From Gammaproteobacteria bacterium (GTDB lineage Bacteria > Pseudomonadota > Gammaproteobacteria > Steroidobacterales > Steroidobacteraceae), in contig PLUE01000069.1 in assembly GCA_003164785.1 (NCBI GenBank), positions 124,001 to 188,000 on the forward strand: a DNA stretch of 64,000 bases. The letters run 5' to 3'. The notes below the pieces were generated by a model that saw nothing but the letters and a program-made list of their open reading frames with translations, did no database searches and was not told the origin of the DNA. Both the position numbers and the translations under genes were made by a program. Numbering within the stretch: the stretch's first letter is position 1; every line of letters starts with the position of its first letter. Positions 15,501 through 25,162 of the stretch are shown one piece after another.

Positions 15501-18500
15501 TCATAATGATTGTGGCGCAGTACTTAGGTCGGCGGTGCCGTCCAGATGCGAATGCGTCGCGCCAATCATCATATAAACTCCCGGAACGACGAATAAGGTA
15601 AACACTGTGCCGATCGCGAGGCCGGTCGAGATGACCAGGCCGATGGCATAGCGCGATGCGGCGCCCGCACCGCTGGCGAACACCAGGGGCAGCACGCCCA
15701 GCACCATGGCGGCCGTGGTCATGAGGATGGGGCGCAGCCGGGCGCTGGCCGCCGCGACGATCGCGGCATGCTTGCTCTTGCCGGTCTGCTGCTCGGTGTT
15801 CGCCACCTCGACGATCAGGATGCCATGCTTGCTGATGAGGCCCATCAGTGTCACGAGCCCCACTTCGGTGTAGATATTCACGCTGGCGCCCCCTACCCCT
15901 AAGGCGATGAAGATCAGCGCGCCGGCGATGGACAGCGGCACGGAGATCAGGATCACCAGCGGATCGCGGAAGCTCTCGAACAAGGCGGCCAGCGCCAGGA
16001 ATACGATGATGATGGCGAACGCGAAGGTGGCCATGATGCCGCCGGATTCGTGGACGAACTGACGGCCCTGGCCGCCGTAATCCAGGGTGTAGCCCGGCGG
16101 CAGGGTGCGTGCGGCAAGCTTCTGGAGGTAGGTGAGCGCGTCATCCAGCGAGACACCGGGATACATCACGCCCGAGAGCGTGGCGGAGTTGAGTTGCTGG
16201 AAGTGATTCAGGGTCTCGGGCACGGTGACCGGATGAATCGTGGCAATCGTCGACAGCAGCACGGGTACGCCGCCCACGGTGGCCACCGGGTAATTCATCA
16301 ATTGGTCCACGTTCAGACGCGAGCCGCGCTCGACCTGCGGGATGACCTTGTAGGAACGGGTGTCCATATTGAAATAATTGACGTAGTTGCCGCCCAACAG
16401 GGAGCCCAGGGCGTTGCCCACCTGGAGCATGGTGAGTCCGAGTTGCGCCGTCTTGTCCCGGTCGATCTCGATCACGGCCTGCGGCAAATCGAATTTCAGG
16501 TCCGTGTCGATGAATACGAACATGCCGCTCTTGACTGCTTCGGCGAGCATTTCTTGGGAAACATCGTTGAGCCGAGAGGCGGGTTCCGTGGTGGTGACCG
16601 CGACCTGAATCGGCAGGCCGAACGCGCCGGGCAGGGAGGGCGGCTGGAACACCGCGATTTTCTGACCCGAAATGGCGGCCATCTTCGTCTGCAGGTCCTG
16701 CTGAATGGCGTTGGCGCCCAACTTGCGCTGGGGACCGAGCGGCGGCAGCGCCAGACCCATGATGACCTGGCCCGGCGAGTCGATCTGGAAGACGTGTTGT
16801 GGGTGTCCCACGGCGGAGGCGATGTCGAAGGCCGCCTTGTCATAGATCGTCTTGCCCTGCAGCGTCGCGTTCGGCGCGGACGTGGCCTGCATCAGCACGA
16901 AGCCCTGGTCCTCCTGGGGAGCCAGTTCGCTCTTCGACGAGGAATACATGTAGTAGATGCTGCCCAGCACCAGCACCACGAGGACCCCGGTGACCGGCGT
17001 GTAGCGCAGGCTGCGCTCCAATTTGCGCTGGTACCAATGCAGCAGTTTGTCGAAGCGGCTGTCGATGAATTTGACGAGGCGGGTTTCCCAATCCGTGGCG
17101 TCCGGGCGATGCGGCTTCAACAGCAACGAGCACATCATCGGCGAGAGTGTCAGTGCGATCACCGCGGACACCGTGACGGCGGCGGCGAGCGTGAACGCGA
17201 ACTCGACGAACAGTGCGCCGGTGAGGCCGCCCTGGAAACCGATGGGAACGAAAACGGCCAGCAGCACCACGGTCATGGCGACGATGGGGCCTGCGAGTTC
17301 GCGTGCCGCGAGGCTGGCCGCGGCCAGCGACGACATGCCACCCTCGAGGTGACGGTTCACGTTCTCGACGACGATGATGGCGTCATCGACCACCAGGCCG
17401 ATGGCCAGCACCAGCGCGAGCAATGTCAGCAGATTGATCGAGAAGCCGAGCGCCAACATGATGGCCAGCGTGCCGATCAAGGATAGCGGGATCGCGACGA
17501 TGGGGATGAGCACCGAGCGCGGGGATCCCAGGAAGGCGAAGATCACGACCATGACGATGACGAGGGCTTCGACGAGTGTCGTCGCCACTTCGTGAATGGA
17601 GCTGTTGACGAATTCGGTCGAGTCATAGATGACCATGGCCGTCAGGCCCTGGGGCAGCTGCGCCTGGATCTGCGGGAAGACAGTCTTCACCCCGTTGACC
17701 ACGTCCAGCAGGTTCGCGCTGGGCGCGACCTGGATGCCGACGAACACGCCGGGCTTGCCGTCGAAGGCGACGTTCGCCTCGTACGAGTCCGCTCCCAGCT
17801 CCACGGTGGCGATGTCGCTCAGGTGGATGTTGGCGCCGTTCACCTGCTTGACCACGAGCTTCTTGAACTCGCTCAAGCTGTGCAGGCTCGTGGTCGAGGT
17901 CAAGGTGACCTGGACCATCTGCCCCTTGGTGTTGCCGATGGCGGAGACGAAGTCGTTGCTGGCGAGGGCGGTGGCGACGTCGCTGGCGGCGATGCCGTAG
18001 GCGGCCAGCTTCTTCGGGTCGAGCCAGGCGCGCAGCGAGAAATATTGTCCGCCGAGGATCTCGGCGGTCTGTACGCCCGGCACCGCCTGTATCTTGGGCT
18101 GCACCACGCGCTGGATATAATCGGTGACCTGGTTGCGTTCCAGCGTGGGGCTGGAGAATCCCACGTACATGGCGTCCGTGGTCTGCCCCACCTTGACGGT
18201 GATGGATGGCTGCTGCGAGCCGATCGGCAGCACGTTCAGCACCGAGTTCACCTTGATGTTGATCTCGGCGGCGGCCTTGGACGTGTCGTAGTTCTGGCGC
18301 AGGTTCACCGTGATGGTGCTCGTGCCGCTCTGGCTGGTCGACGTCATGTAGTCGATGCCGTTCGCCTGGGCCACCGCGGCCTCGATCGGCGTGGTGATGA
18401 AGCCGGCGATGGCATCGGGATCGGCGCCGGGGAAGGCCGTCATGATGGTGACGATGCCGTTCTCGGTCTTTGGGTAGGCCAGCACCTGCAGCGAACTGTA

Positions 18501-18584
18501 GGAGCGCAGGCCCACCACGAGGATCGCGAGGCTCACGACGCTGGCGAGCACCGGGCGGCGGATGAACAGGTCGGTGAAATTCAT
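15501..18584 (-). CDS. RND multidrug efflux permease (HAE-1 family)
   Basis: Inner-membrane proton-driven transporter of a tripartite efflux pump. The 1027-residue length, start MNFTDLFIRRPVLASVV, paired periplasmic loops and twelve membrane segments are those of HAE-1 RND pumps. The proton-relay motif VVDDAIIVVENV in helix IV contains both aspartates. The C-terminal half has GGQGRQFVHESGGI and GLISKHGILIVEVAN. It is the last gene of the TetR-OMF-MFP-RND operon and starts 2 bases after the adaptor gene. Substrates cannot be read from the sequence. Confidence 0.95.
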   Translation of the reverse strand: MNFTDLFIRRPVLASVVSLAILVVGLRSYSSLQVLAYPKTENGIVTIMTAFPGADPDAIAGFITTPIEAAVAQANGIDYMTSTSQSGTSTITVNLRQNYDTSKAAAEINIKVNSVLNVLPIGSQQPSITVKVGQTTDAMYVGFSSPTLERNQVTDYIQRVVQPKIQAVPGVQTAEILGGQYFSLRAWLDPKKLAAYGIAASDVATALASNDFVSAIGNTKGQMVQVTLTSTTSLHSLSEFKKLVVKQVNGANIHLSDIATVELGADSYEANVAFDGKPGVFVGIQVAPSANLLDVVNGVKTVFPQIQAQLPQGLTAMVIYDSTEFVNSSIHEVATTLVEALVIVMVVIFAFLGSPRSVLIPIVAIPLSLIGTLAIMLALGFSINLLTLLALVLAIGLVVDDAIIVVENVNRHLEGGMSSLAAASLAARELAGPIVAMTVVLLAVFVPIGFQGGLTGALFVEFAFTLAAAVTVSAVIALTLSPMMCSLLLKPHRPDATDWETRLVKFIDSRFDKLLHWYQRKLERSLRYTPVTGVLVVLVLGSIYYMYSSSKSELAPQEDQGFVLMQATSAPNATLQGKTIYDKAAFDIASAVGHPQHVFQIDSPGQVIMGLALPPLGPQRKLGANAIQQDLQTKMAAISGQKIAVFQPPSLPGAFGLPIQVAVTTTEPASRLNDVSQEMLAEAVKSGMFVFIDTDLKFDLPQAVIEIDRDKTAQLGLTMLQVGNALGSLLGGNYVNYFNMDTRSYKVIPQVERGSRLNVDQLMNYPVATVGGVPVLLSTIATIHPVTVPETLNHFQQLNSATLSGVMYPGVSLDDALTYLQKLAARTLPPGYTLDYGGQGRQFVHESGGIMATFAFAIIIVFLALAALFESFRDPLVILISVPLSIAGALIFIALGVGGASVNIYTEVGLVTLMGLISKHGILIVEVANTEQQTGKSKHAAIVAAASARLRPILMTTAAMVLGVLPLVFASGAGAASRYAIGLVISTGLAIGTVFTLFVVPGVYMMIGATHSHLDGTADLSTAPQSL

Positions 18585-18586
18585 GA

Positions 18587-19741
18587 TTACTCGTTCGGTG
18601 GCGTCGGATGGGCGTCGTTGGTGGGCACGACCTTGTTGTTGACGACGACGGACGCGCCGTTGCGCAATTTGAGCTGGCCGCCCGTGACCACTTCGTCGCC
18701 GGCCGCGACACCGCTCTTGACGGCCACCTGGTCGCCGCGCGTGTCGCCGACCTGGATGAAACGTTGCAGCACCGTATGGTTCTTCTGCACGAGGTACACC
18801 GTGTCGCCATACGCGTTGTAGGTGATGGCCGACTGCGGCAGCGTGAGCTGCATGGTCGCGCTGCCGTTGTCCACCGCCACGTTGGCATACATGCCGGGGA
18901 TGAGCCGACGATCGGCATTGGCAAAGGAGGCCCGCGCCTGCACGTTGCGGCTGAGGGGGTCGACCTTGGAGTTGATCGAAACCAGTTTGCCGGTGAACGT
19001 GGCGCCGGGGTACGTGTCGACGGTGGCGCCGACCGGTTGGCCCACCTGCATCGTGGCGAGCGCCTGCTGCGGCACATAGAAGTCGATGTAGATCGGGTCG
19101 AGCGCCTGCAAGGTGACCACGGTGGTTCCGGCGGCCAGATACTGCCCTTGGTCCACTTGCCGCAGACCGAGCTTGCCGGCGAACGGCGCGCGTACGGTCT
19201 TCTCTTCGATGAGTGCTTGTTGGGCCGCGACCTGGGCCTTCGCCGAGCGCAGCGTGGCGGCATCGGTGTCGACCGTGGCCTGGCTGATGGCCTGCGCGGC
19301 CAGCTGCTCTTGATCGCGCTTGTAGGTGATGGCGGCGAGTTCGGCATTTGCCTGCAACTGGGCAAGCTTGGCCGGATCATCGTTCGGCTTGAGGGTCAGC
19401 AGCACGGTTCCGGCGGGCACCTCCGCGCCGGACTCGATGTGGATCGTGTCGACCACGCCCGGTGCCTGCGCGGCCAGATCGGCGCCGCGTACGGCGCGCA
19501 AGGTGCCGAGCGCCTCGGTTCGCGACTGCCAGCTCGACTCCGATGCGATGGTGGTGGACACGGTCTGCGACGCCGTGGCCATGGCGCCCATGGCCTTGCT
19601 GATGAACCCGCCCACCAGCGTATGCCACCCGAAGATGGCGCCCATGAGCACCGCCACCGAAATGAACAGGATCAGGAATGGCTTGATCATCGCGCGCGGC
19701 GGGGCCGTGCCTTCGGGGTTCGTCGTCTCGCTGGTGCTCAT
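18587..19741 (-). CDS. RND efflux periplasmic adaptor (membrane fusion protein)
   Basis: Periplasmic adaptor linking the RND permease to the outer-membrane channel. The 384-residue protein has one N-terminal membrane anchor (about residues 20-42), lipoyl/barrel-sandwich halves (AAQAPGVVDTIHIESGAEVPAG and VRAPFAGKLGLRQVDQGQYL), a helical hairpin between them and a beta-barrel domain with YVPQQALATMQVGQPV. The ATG at 19741 overlaps the stop of the OMF gene (ATGA). Confidence 0.93.
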   Translation of the reverse strand: MSTSETTNPEGTAPPRAMIKPFLILFISVAVLMGAIFGWHTLVGGFISKAMGAMATASQTVSTTIASESSWQSRTEALGTLRAVRGADLAAQAPGVVDTIHIESGAEVPAGTVLLTLKPNDDPAKLAQLQANAELAAITYKRDQEQLAAQAISQATVDTDAATLRSAKAQVAAQQALIEEKTVRAPFAGKLGLRQVDQGQYLAAGTTVVTLQALDPIYIDFYVPQQALATMQVGQPVGATVDTYPGATFTGKLVSINSKVDPLSRNVQARASFANADRRLIPGMYANVAVDNGSATMQLTLPQSAITYNAYGDTVYLVQKNHTVLQRFIQVGDTRGDQVAVKSGVAAGDEVVTGGQLKLRNGASVVVNNKVVPTNDAHPTPPNE

Positions 19742-21243
19742 AGGGGTCCCTTGTCTGATGAATTGGCTGCCAGGTCGTTGCGGTTCCACCAACCGCCGCC
19801 CAGCGCCTGAAATAATGCCGCGGTGTCGGCGTAGCGCTGCGCGCGTGCCTTCACGAGCCCGACGGCCGCGGATTGATAGCTTTGTTCGGCCGTCAGCACC
19901 TGCAGGTAGCTGGCGGCGCCGCTCTTGTATTGCGCCTGCACCAGGGTCAGGCTTTCGGCCGCAGTACGCTCGAACAGCGTCTCGGCGGCCAGCGCGTCGG
20001 CGTCTGCTTGCAGGGCGTACAGGGTGTTCGAGACGTTGGAGAAGGCGGTGATGACGGTGGCCTTGTAGTTGGCCGCCGCTTCCTGCGCGGCGGCGATGGC
20101 GGCGCGGCGCTGATGCACCAGCTCGCCACCCTTGAAAATGGGCTGGGTCACGCCGCCGACCAAGCTCCAGATCACCGACGAGGGGTTGAACACGTCGGAG
20201 AATGTCTCGGCCACGCCGCCGTAGCTGCCGGTCAAGGTGAGCTGCGGCAGCATGTTGGCGGTCGCGACGCCGATTTGCGCGGTGGCCTGATGCAGCAGTT
20301 CCGAGTACTGCCGCACGTCCGGGCGCTGCTCGACCAGTTTCGACGGCAGGCTCACCGGCAGATCGGTGGGCAGCGTCAAGTGGTCGAGGTTGATCTCGGC
20401 GCCGCCATAATCGGCCGGCAGCGCGCCCACGTAGGTGGCGAGCAGATTTCGCTCCTGGGCGAGTTGACTGCGCAGCACGGGCAGGTTGGCGAGCGTGCTC
20501 TGCAAGGTCGCTAGCTGTTGCAGCACATCGATGCGCGAGGCGCCGCCGGCCGTGACCCGGCGCTGGGTGATATCGAGCTGGGTGCGTTGCGATTTGGCGA
20601 TGTCCTCGGTGGCCGCGATCTGCGCGCGCAGCGAGGCCTCGGTGACCGCCGCCGTGACGATGTTGGCGGTGAGGCTCAAGTAACTGGCCTCGAGCGAGAA
20701 GCGGGCGGCATCGGCCTGGGCCTGCAGCGACTCGACCTGGCGCCGGATGCCGCCGAAGGCATCCAACGTATAGGACACGTTCACCGTCGCGCTGTTGAGC
20801 GTGTACAGGAACGAGCCGGCGGTCGGCAGGCCGAACTCGGCGCCGGAGGACTTCTCGCGCTCGGCCTGGTAGTTGCCCGACACGCTTGGAAGGTAGCTGC
20901 CGCGCTCGGCCGACGTGGTCTCGTTCGCCTGGCGCAGCGCCGCCTGGGCCGACTCGAGCGTGGGGCTGTTGGCGAGCGCGCGTTCGATCAGTCCGTTGAG
21001 CTCGGGCGATTTGAACAGCGTCCACCATTGTCCCGGAATGTCCAAGCCGTCGACGAAGCGCTGAGCCTCGCCGCCCGGCAGCGGCGCCGACGCGGTGGTG
21101 GCCGGCAGCACGCCGGGCGGGGTGAATCCCGCGGTCTGCGGTGCGGCGGGCGCCTGGTAGTTCGGACCGACGGCGCACGCCGCGAGGCAGGTGCTCACCG
21201 CGGTCGCGACGAGCATGCTGGATGTGGAATTCATATTAGGCAT
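19738..21243 (-). CDS. Outer-membrane efflux lipoprotein (NodT/OprM family)
   Basis: Trimeric outer-membrane channel of the RND pump. The 501-residue precursor has a signal peptide and lipobox LAAC (acylated Cys within CAVGPNYQAP), followed by the two repeated OEP domains, QWWTLFKSPELNGLIERAL and LPVSLPSKLVEQRPDVRQ. The start at 21243 overlaps the end of tetR by 8 bases; a second ATG at 21234 is also possible. Translation coupling with tetR suggests one autoregulated operon. Confidence 0.92.
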   Translation of the reverse strand: MPNMNSTSSMLVATAVSTCLAACAVGPNYQAPAAPQTAGFTPPGVLPATTASAPLPGGEAQRFVDGLDIPGQWWTLFKSPELNGLIERALANSPTLESAQAALRQANETTSAERGSYLPSVSGNYQAEREKSSGAEFGLPTAGSFLYTLNSATVNVSYTLDAFGGIRRQVESLQAQADAARFSLEASYLSLTANIVTAAVTEASLRAQIAATEDIAKSQRTQLDITQRRVTAGGASRIDVLQQLATLQSTLANLPVLRSQLAQERNLLATYVGALPADYGGAEINLDHLTLPTDLPVSLPSKLVEQRPDVRQYSELLHQATAQIGVATANMLPQLTLTGSYGGVAETFSDVFNPSSVIWSLVGGVTQPIFKGGELVHQRRAAIAAAQEAAANYKATVITAFSNVSNTLYALQADADALAAETLFERTAAESLTLVQAQYKSGAASYLQVLTAEQSYQSAAVGLVKARAQRYADTAALFQALGGGWWNRNDLAANSSDKGPL

Positions 21244-21919
21244 CCCCGGTGGGACGGTCGCGGGGGGCCGCGCCGTTCAGGAAAATGTTGATGACCTGTT
21301 CGAGATGCGCGGAGAAGTCGAGGGCTGCCATCTCCTCCGCCGTCCCGAACAACAGGCATTCGTGAATCTCGGCGCACACCATCTTCAGGAACAGCACGGC
21401 GGCTCGGTCGGGGTCGGACAGGGTGAGGGTGCCTCGTTCGATCTGGCCGCGAAAATACGTGGCGATGGCGTTGTCGACGCGCGCCTTGGCGCCGCCGCGC
21501 ATCTTGGCGGCGAGTTCGGGAAAGCGTTGGGCCTCGGTCGCGACGATGCGAAACAGCGCACTCGACGCGGGGTCGCAGGCGCGGCCGCCGATGAGCTGGC
21601 CGACCAAGGTCAATGCCTCCCGCGGCGTCAGCCGGTCGAGTTCGGCCGGGTCGAGCACCGAGGCCATGTTTTGCTCGATGAGGCGGGAAATCACCGCCCC
21701 GAGCAGGTCCGCCTTGTTCTTGAAGCGCTCGTAGATCGTTCGGGTGGAGACACCGGCTTCGGACGCGACCTTGTCGATGCTGGCGGCGTAGTACCCGTCG
21801 CGTAGAAAGACGCGCGTGGCGGTCGCGATCAGCGTGTCGGCGCGCTGGGACTCGGTTCCACGGCGTGGTCGTCCGACGCGCGGCGCCGTCCCTATATCCA
21901 TGTCTTGGTCGTGATCCAT
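21236..21919 (-). CDS. TetR-family regulator of the RND operon
   Basis: The 227-residue repressor-type protein has an N-terminal helix-turn-helix (ATRVFLRDGYYAASIDKVASEAGVS then TRTIYERFKNKADLLGAV) and an AcrR-like C-terminal ligand domain. It is first in the OMF-MFP-RND operon. A 20-base near-perfect inverted repeat begins 8 bases upstream of its start codon and is the likely operator, so it probably represses itself and the pump, and possibly the divergent MarR-led operon. The N-terminus is extended by about 20 polar residues before the first helix. Confidence 0.9.
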   Translation of the reverse strand: MDHDQDMDIGTAPRVGRPRRGTESQRADTLIATATRVFLRDGYYAASIDKVASEAGVSTRTIYERFKNKADLLGAVISRLIEQNMASVLDPAELDRLTPREALTLVGQLIGGRACDPASSALFRIVATEAQRFPELAAKMRGGAKARVDNAIATYFRGQIERGTLTLSDPDRAAVLFLKMVCAEIHECLLFGTAEEMAALDFSAHLEQVINIFLNGAAPRDRPTGDA

Positions 21920-21926
21920 GTCTTAA

Positions 21927-21946
21927 AAAATGACACGTGTCGTTTT
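21927..21946. promoter_or_regulatory. TetR-type operator palindrome between the two efflux operons
   Basis: A 20-base inverted repeat centred on the perfect core GACACGTGTC (21932-21941), flanked by AAAAT and GTTTT, with only one mismatched pair. It sits directly upstream of the tetR start (21919) and 78 bases before divergent marR, a classical place for an autoregulatory operator. Confidence 0.65.
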
Positions 21947-21994
21947 CCTTTGCAAGAACTATTTTCGTGATGGATATTCACTTAGTAAAACATA

Positions 21995-22000
21995 TATAAT
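21995..22000 (+). promoter_or_regulatory. Candidate -10 element for marR
   Basis: Perfect TATAAT in a strongly AT-rich stretch (21960-22025), 23 bases before the marR ATG. The -35 region (TGGATA, 18-base spacing) is poor, suggesting a regulated promoter. The predicted mRNA leader is very short and lacks a Shine-Dalgarno. Confidence 0.45.
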
Positions 22001-22023
22001 TGAATCGTTAGCTAGCATATTAT

Positions 22024-22554
22024 ATGACAAGTTCCAACCAGTTCCAGAAACTCGAAGCCAATCTCGAACGTCTGCACGCGCGCATGCCCGACCTGCCCGT
22101 GTCCGGCGTGCTGCTGAGCCGTCTCCTGCTGCACCTGGGCAGGGGCATGGCAAGCATGCTGGAGCAGGAGATCCGTCCCTTCGGTCTGGCCGAGGCGGAA
22201 TTTCGGGTGTTGACCGCGTTGTTTTCCCAGCCCGAAGGGGTGGCGCATCCCAGCGAGCTGTGTGCCCGAACCTCGCAGAGTCCGGCCAACATGTCGCGCA
22301 TCAGCGATGCCTTGGTCGCGCGCGACTTGATTACCCGCGTCTCGAGCCTGCATGACCGCCGAAAAATGGTGCTGCATATCACCGCGCAGGGCGAGGAACT
22401 GGTGCAGCGCTTGTTGCCCAAGCTGTTCGGCCCGCTGCGCGAAATGCTGGTGGACTTTTCGGAAGAGGAACAGCGGCACCTGATCTCGCAGCTGAAACGT
22501 CTGGGATCGAAGTTGGAAGATGCGTTCACGCAACGCGTCGCGGAGCGAGATTGA
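22024..22554 (+). CDS. MarR-family regulator of the EmrAB-type operon
   Basis: 176-residue winged-helix protein with the family pattern AEFRVLTALFSQPEG, recognition helix SQSPANMSRISDALV and wing SSLHDRRKMVLHITAQGEEL. It heads an operon with an outer-membrane channel, an EmrA-like adaptor and an EmrB-like transporter and probably represses it until a phenolic or lipophilic ligand binds. The stop overlaps the next gene's ATG (TGATG). It has an AT-rich promoter region shared with divergent tetR. Confidence 0.9.
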   Translation: MTSSNQFQKLEANLERLHARMPDLPVSGVLLSRLLLHLGRGMASMLEQEIRPFGLAEAEFRVLTALFSQPEGVAHPSELCARTSQSPANMSRISDALVARDLITRVSSLHDRRKMVLHITAQGEELVQRLLPKLFGPLREMLVDFSEEEQRHLISQLKRLGSKLEDAFTQRVAERD

Positions 22555-23981
22555 TGTCTGCGAAAGGGTCATGGAAATCGAGCCTGGTGGCGCTGGCGGT
22601 CAGCCTGTCCCTGGCCGCGTGCGCGGGTCTGCCGCCCAAGCCGGGCCCGACCGACGTGCCCACCGTGGCGCCGCTCAGCGACTTCGGCGGCGCGGGCGGC
22701 GCCTGGCCGACGGAACAATGGTGGAAGAGTTACCATGACGCCACCCTGGACCAGTTGGTCGACATGGCGCTGGCCACCTCGCCGACGCTGGCCACGGCCC
22801 GCGCGCGCCTGCATTCGGCTCGCCAGTCGGTGCGCATCGCCGGTGCGCAGTCCGGCGCCCAGGTGGACGCGGTGGCGGACGCCGATCGGCAACGCTTGAG
22901 CGACAGCGGTTTGTTTCCGCCGCGGCTGCTGGGGTTCAGTGCCTACAATCTCTACGACCTGGGGCTGCAGGCCAGCTATGACTTCGACTGGTGGGGCAAG
23001 CAGAAGGACACGGTCGAGTCGGCCATGGACGAGGCGCACGCCTCGCAGGCGGAGCGCACGGCCGCGGCGCTGATCCTGGCAAGTTCGGTGACCGACGCGT
23101 ATTTCGCCTGGCAGGCCGATCAGAGCCGCCTGGAGCTGGTGCGGGAGAAGGAGGCCACGGTGCTGCGCCAGGGAGCCATCATGGCGTCGCGCATCCGCGC
23201 GCAGCTGGAGGCAGGCGACGAGGTGCATCGGACCGACGCCGATCTGGCCGCCGTGCGTGAACAGATCGCCGGGCTCGAGGGCGCCGCTAATCTGCAGGTG
23301 GTGGCGCTGGCGGGGCTCATCGGTCGCTCGCAGGCCGAACTGCCTGCCTTGACCATGAGGCCGCTGCCGCAGGTCGGTGGCCCGCTGCCCGACAACGTGA
23401 GCATCGACTTGATCGCGCGCCGTGCCGACATCACGGCGAGCCGCTGGCGCATCGAGGCCGCCGAGAGAACCCGCGACTCGGCGCGCGCCGAATTCTATCC
23501 GGACATCAGCATCAACGCCTTGATCGGCGTGCAGAGCGTCGACATCGGCAGCCTGCTCAAGTACGGCAGCCGCGTGCCGCAGGTGGCGGGCGCGATTCAT
23601 CTGCCGATCTTCGACTCGGGGAGGTTGAAGGCACGCTATGGCGCCGCACAATCCGCGATCGAGTCGGCGGTGGCCAGCTATCAAGAGACGTTGGTGGGCG
23701 CGGCGCGGGACGTCGCGACGCAGGCGGCGACGCGCGCGCAGATCGCCTCCGAGCGCGCCCAGCGGGTCGCGGCGGTGGATGCGGCGCAAAAATTAATAGT
23801 CAGTGCTGCGGCTCGCGTGCGGCAGGGCGTGATCGACTCCCGCGCCGAACTCACGGCGACCGAATCCTGGATCGAGCAGCGCGACGCGTTACTGCAGTTG
23901 GATGCCGAGGCCTTGTCGACGGATATCGGATTACAACGCGCGCTCGGCGGTGGATATGAAAGGACCAAGGCAACACCATGA
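22554..23981 (+). CDS. Outer-membrane efflux lipoprotein (NodT family) of the EmrAB-type pump
   Basis: 475-residue outer-membrane channel precursor with signal peptide and lipobox LAAC (mature CAGLPPKPG), then two OEP repeats with QWWKSYHDATLDQLVDMAL and ARRADITASRWRIEAAE. It will provide the exit duct for the EmrA/EmrB homologues encoded next. The ATG at 22554 shares a base with the marR stop; TTG at 22551 is the alternative. Confidence 0.92.
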   Translation: MSAKGSWKSSLVALAVSLSLAACAGLPPKPGPTDVPTVAPLSDFGGAGGAWPTEQWWKSYHDATLDQLVDMALATSPTLATARARLHSARQSVRIAGAQSGAQVDAVADADRQRLSDSGLFPPRLLGFSAYNLYDLGLQASYDFDWWGKQKDTVESAMDEAHASQAERTAAALILASSVTDAYFAWQADQSRLELVREKEATVLRQGAIMASRIRAQLEAGDEVHRTDADLAAVREQIAGLEGAANLQVVALAGLIGRSQAELPALTMRPLPQVGGPLPDNVSIDLIARRADITASRWRIEAAERTRDSARAEFYPDISINALIGVQSVDIGSLLKYGSRVPQVAGAIHLPIFDSGRLKARYGAAQSAIESAVASYQETLVGAARDVATQAATRAQIASERAQRVAAVDAAQKLIVSAAARVRQGVIDSRAELTATESWIEQRDALLQLDAEALSTDIGLQRALGGGYERTKATP

Positions 23982-25150
23982 ACGCAATCGTAGAAACACC
24001 CCCCGACGCCCCAAGCAGCGGCAAACGGCGCCGGGTTCTCATCATCCTCGCGCTGGTGTTCATCGGCATCGGCGCGGTGTGGACGCTGTATTACTTCCTG
24101 GTGCTGGCGATCCGCGAGCGCACTGACGATGCCTACGTGAACGGCAACAAGGTGGTCATTTCGGCCCAGGTCTCGGGCACCGTCATCGCCGTGCTCACCG
24201 ACGACACCCAGTTGGTGAAGGCCGGTCAGGTTCTGGTGCGGCTCGATCCCATCGATGCGCAAACCGCGCTGGCCCGCAACGCGAGTGCGCTGGGTCAGGC
24301 CGTGCGCCAGGTTCGGCAGCAAACCGAGAATGCCGACCAATACGATTCGATGATCTCGACCCGCAAGTTGGAATTGACGCGGGCCGAGGCCGATCTGGCC
24401 AAGCGCGAGCCGCTGCTGGCCGACAATGCCATCGCGCCGGAAGAGGTGCGTCACGCACGGGAGAGCGTCGAGCTCGCGCGTGCCGCCTTGATCCAGGCGC
24501 AGCGCCAGGCCGCGGCCTCGCATGCGTTGGTCGACGGCACCCAGGTCGAGAACAATCCCTCGGTGCTCGAGGCCAAGGCGGCCTATCGCGACGCGTGGAT
24601 CGCCGCGCAGCGCAATGCCGTGGTCGCGCCCGTGACCGGCTACGTGGCGGAGCGCAGCGTCCAATTGGGCCAGCACGTGACGGCCGGCCAGGCGCTGATG
24701 ACGGTGATTCCGCTCGATTCACTGTGGGTGGATGCGAACTTCAAGGAGGTTCAGCTGCGTAATTTGCGCATCGGGCAGCCGGCCGAGGTGCGCAGCGACC
24801 TGTACGGCGGGGCATTCCTTTATCATGGGCACGTCGAGGGCATGTCCGCCGGCACGGGGGCTGCCTTCGCGCTCTTGCCGGCGCAGAACGCCTCCGGCAA
24901 CTGGATCAAGGTCGTGCAGCGGGTGCCGGTGAGGATTCAGATCGACGATGCGGACCTGGCGAAGTCGCCGCTGCGCGTCGGGCTGTCCGCGACCATCACC
25001 GTCGACACCACCAACCGCAGCGGTCCGGTGCTGGCCGCGCAACCCGCGGACCATGCCGTCGGCATCACCCAGGTCTATACGCAGGATCTCGACAAGGCGA
25101 ATGCCGAAGCGGACGCCGTCGTGCGCCGCAATCTCGGGATCCAGGAATAG
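23978..25150 (+). CDS. EmrA/HlyD-type membrane fusion protein
   Basis: Periplasmic adaptor of an MFS tripartite pump. The 390-residue protein has one N-terminal transmembrane helix (about 20-45), then RTDDAYVNGNKVVISAQVSG, a coiled-coil hairpin, VVAPVTGYVAERSVQLGQHV and LDSLWVDANFKEVQL, all EmrA signatures. The ATG overlaps the preceding stop (ATGA). It works with the 14-helix MFS transporter encoded 13 bases downstream. Confidence 0.93.
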   Translation: MNAIVETPPDAPSSGKRRRVLIILALVFIGIGAVWTLYYFLVLAIRERTDDAYVNGNKVVISAQVSGTVIAVLTDDTQLVKAGQVLVRLDPIDAQTALARNASALGQAVRQVRQQTENADQYDSMISTRKLELTRAEADLAKREPLLADNAIAPEEVRHARESVELARAALIQAQRQAAASHALVDGTQVENNPSVLEAKAAYRDAWIAAQRNAVVAPVTGYVAERSVQLGQHVTAGQALMTVIPLDSLWVDANFKEVQLRNLRIGQPAEVRSDLYGGAFLYHGHVEGMSAGTGAAFALLPAQNASGNWIKVVQRVPVRIQIDDADLAKSPLRVGLSATITVDTTNRSGPVLAAQPADHAVGITQVYTQDLDKANAEADAVVRRNLGIQE

Positions 25151-25162
25151 CGGCCCGACGCG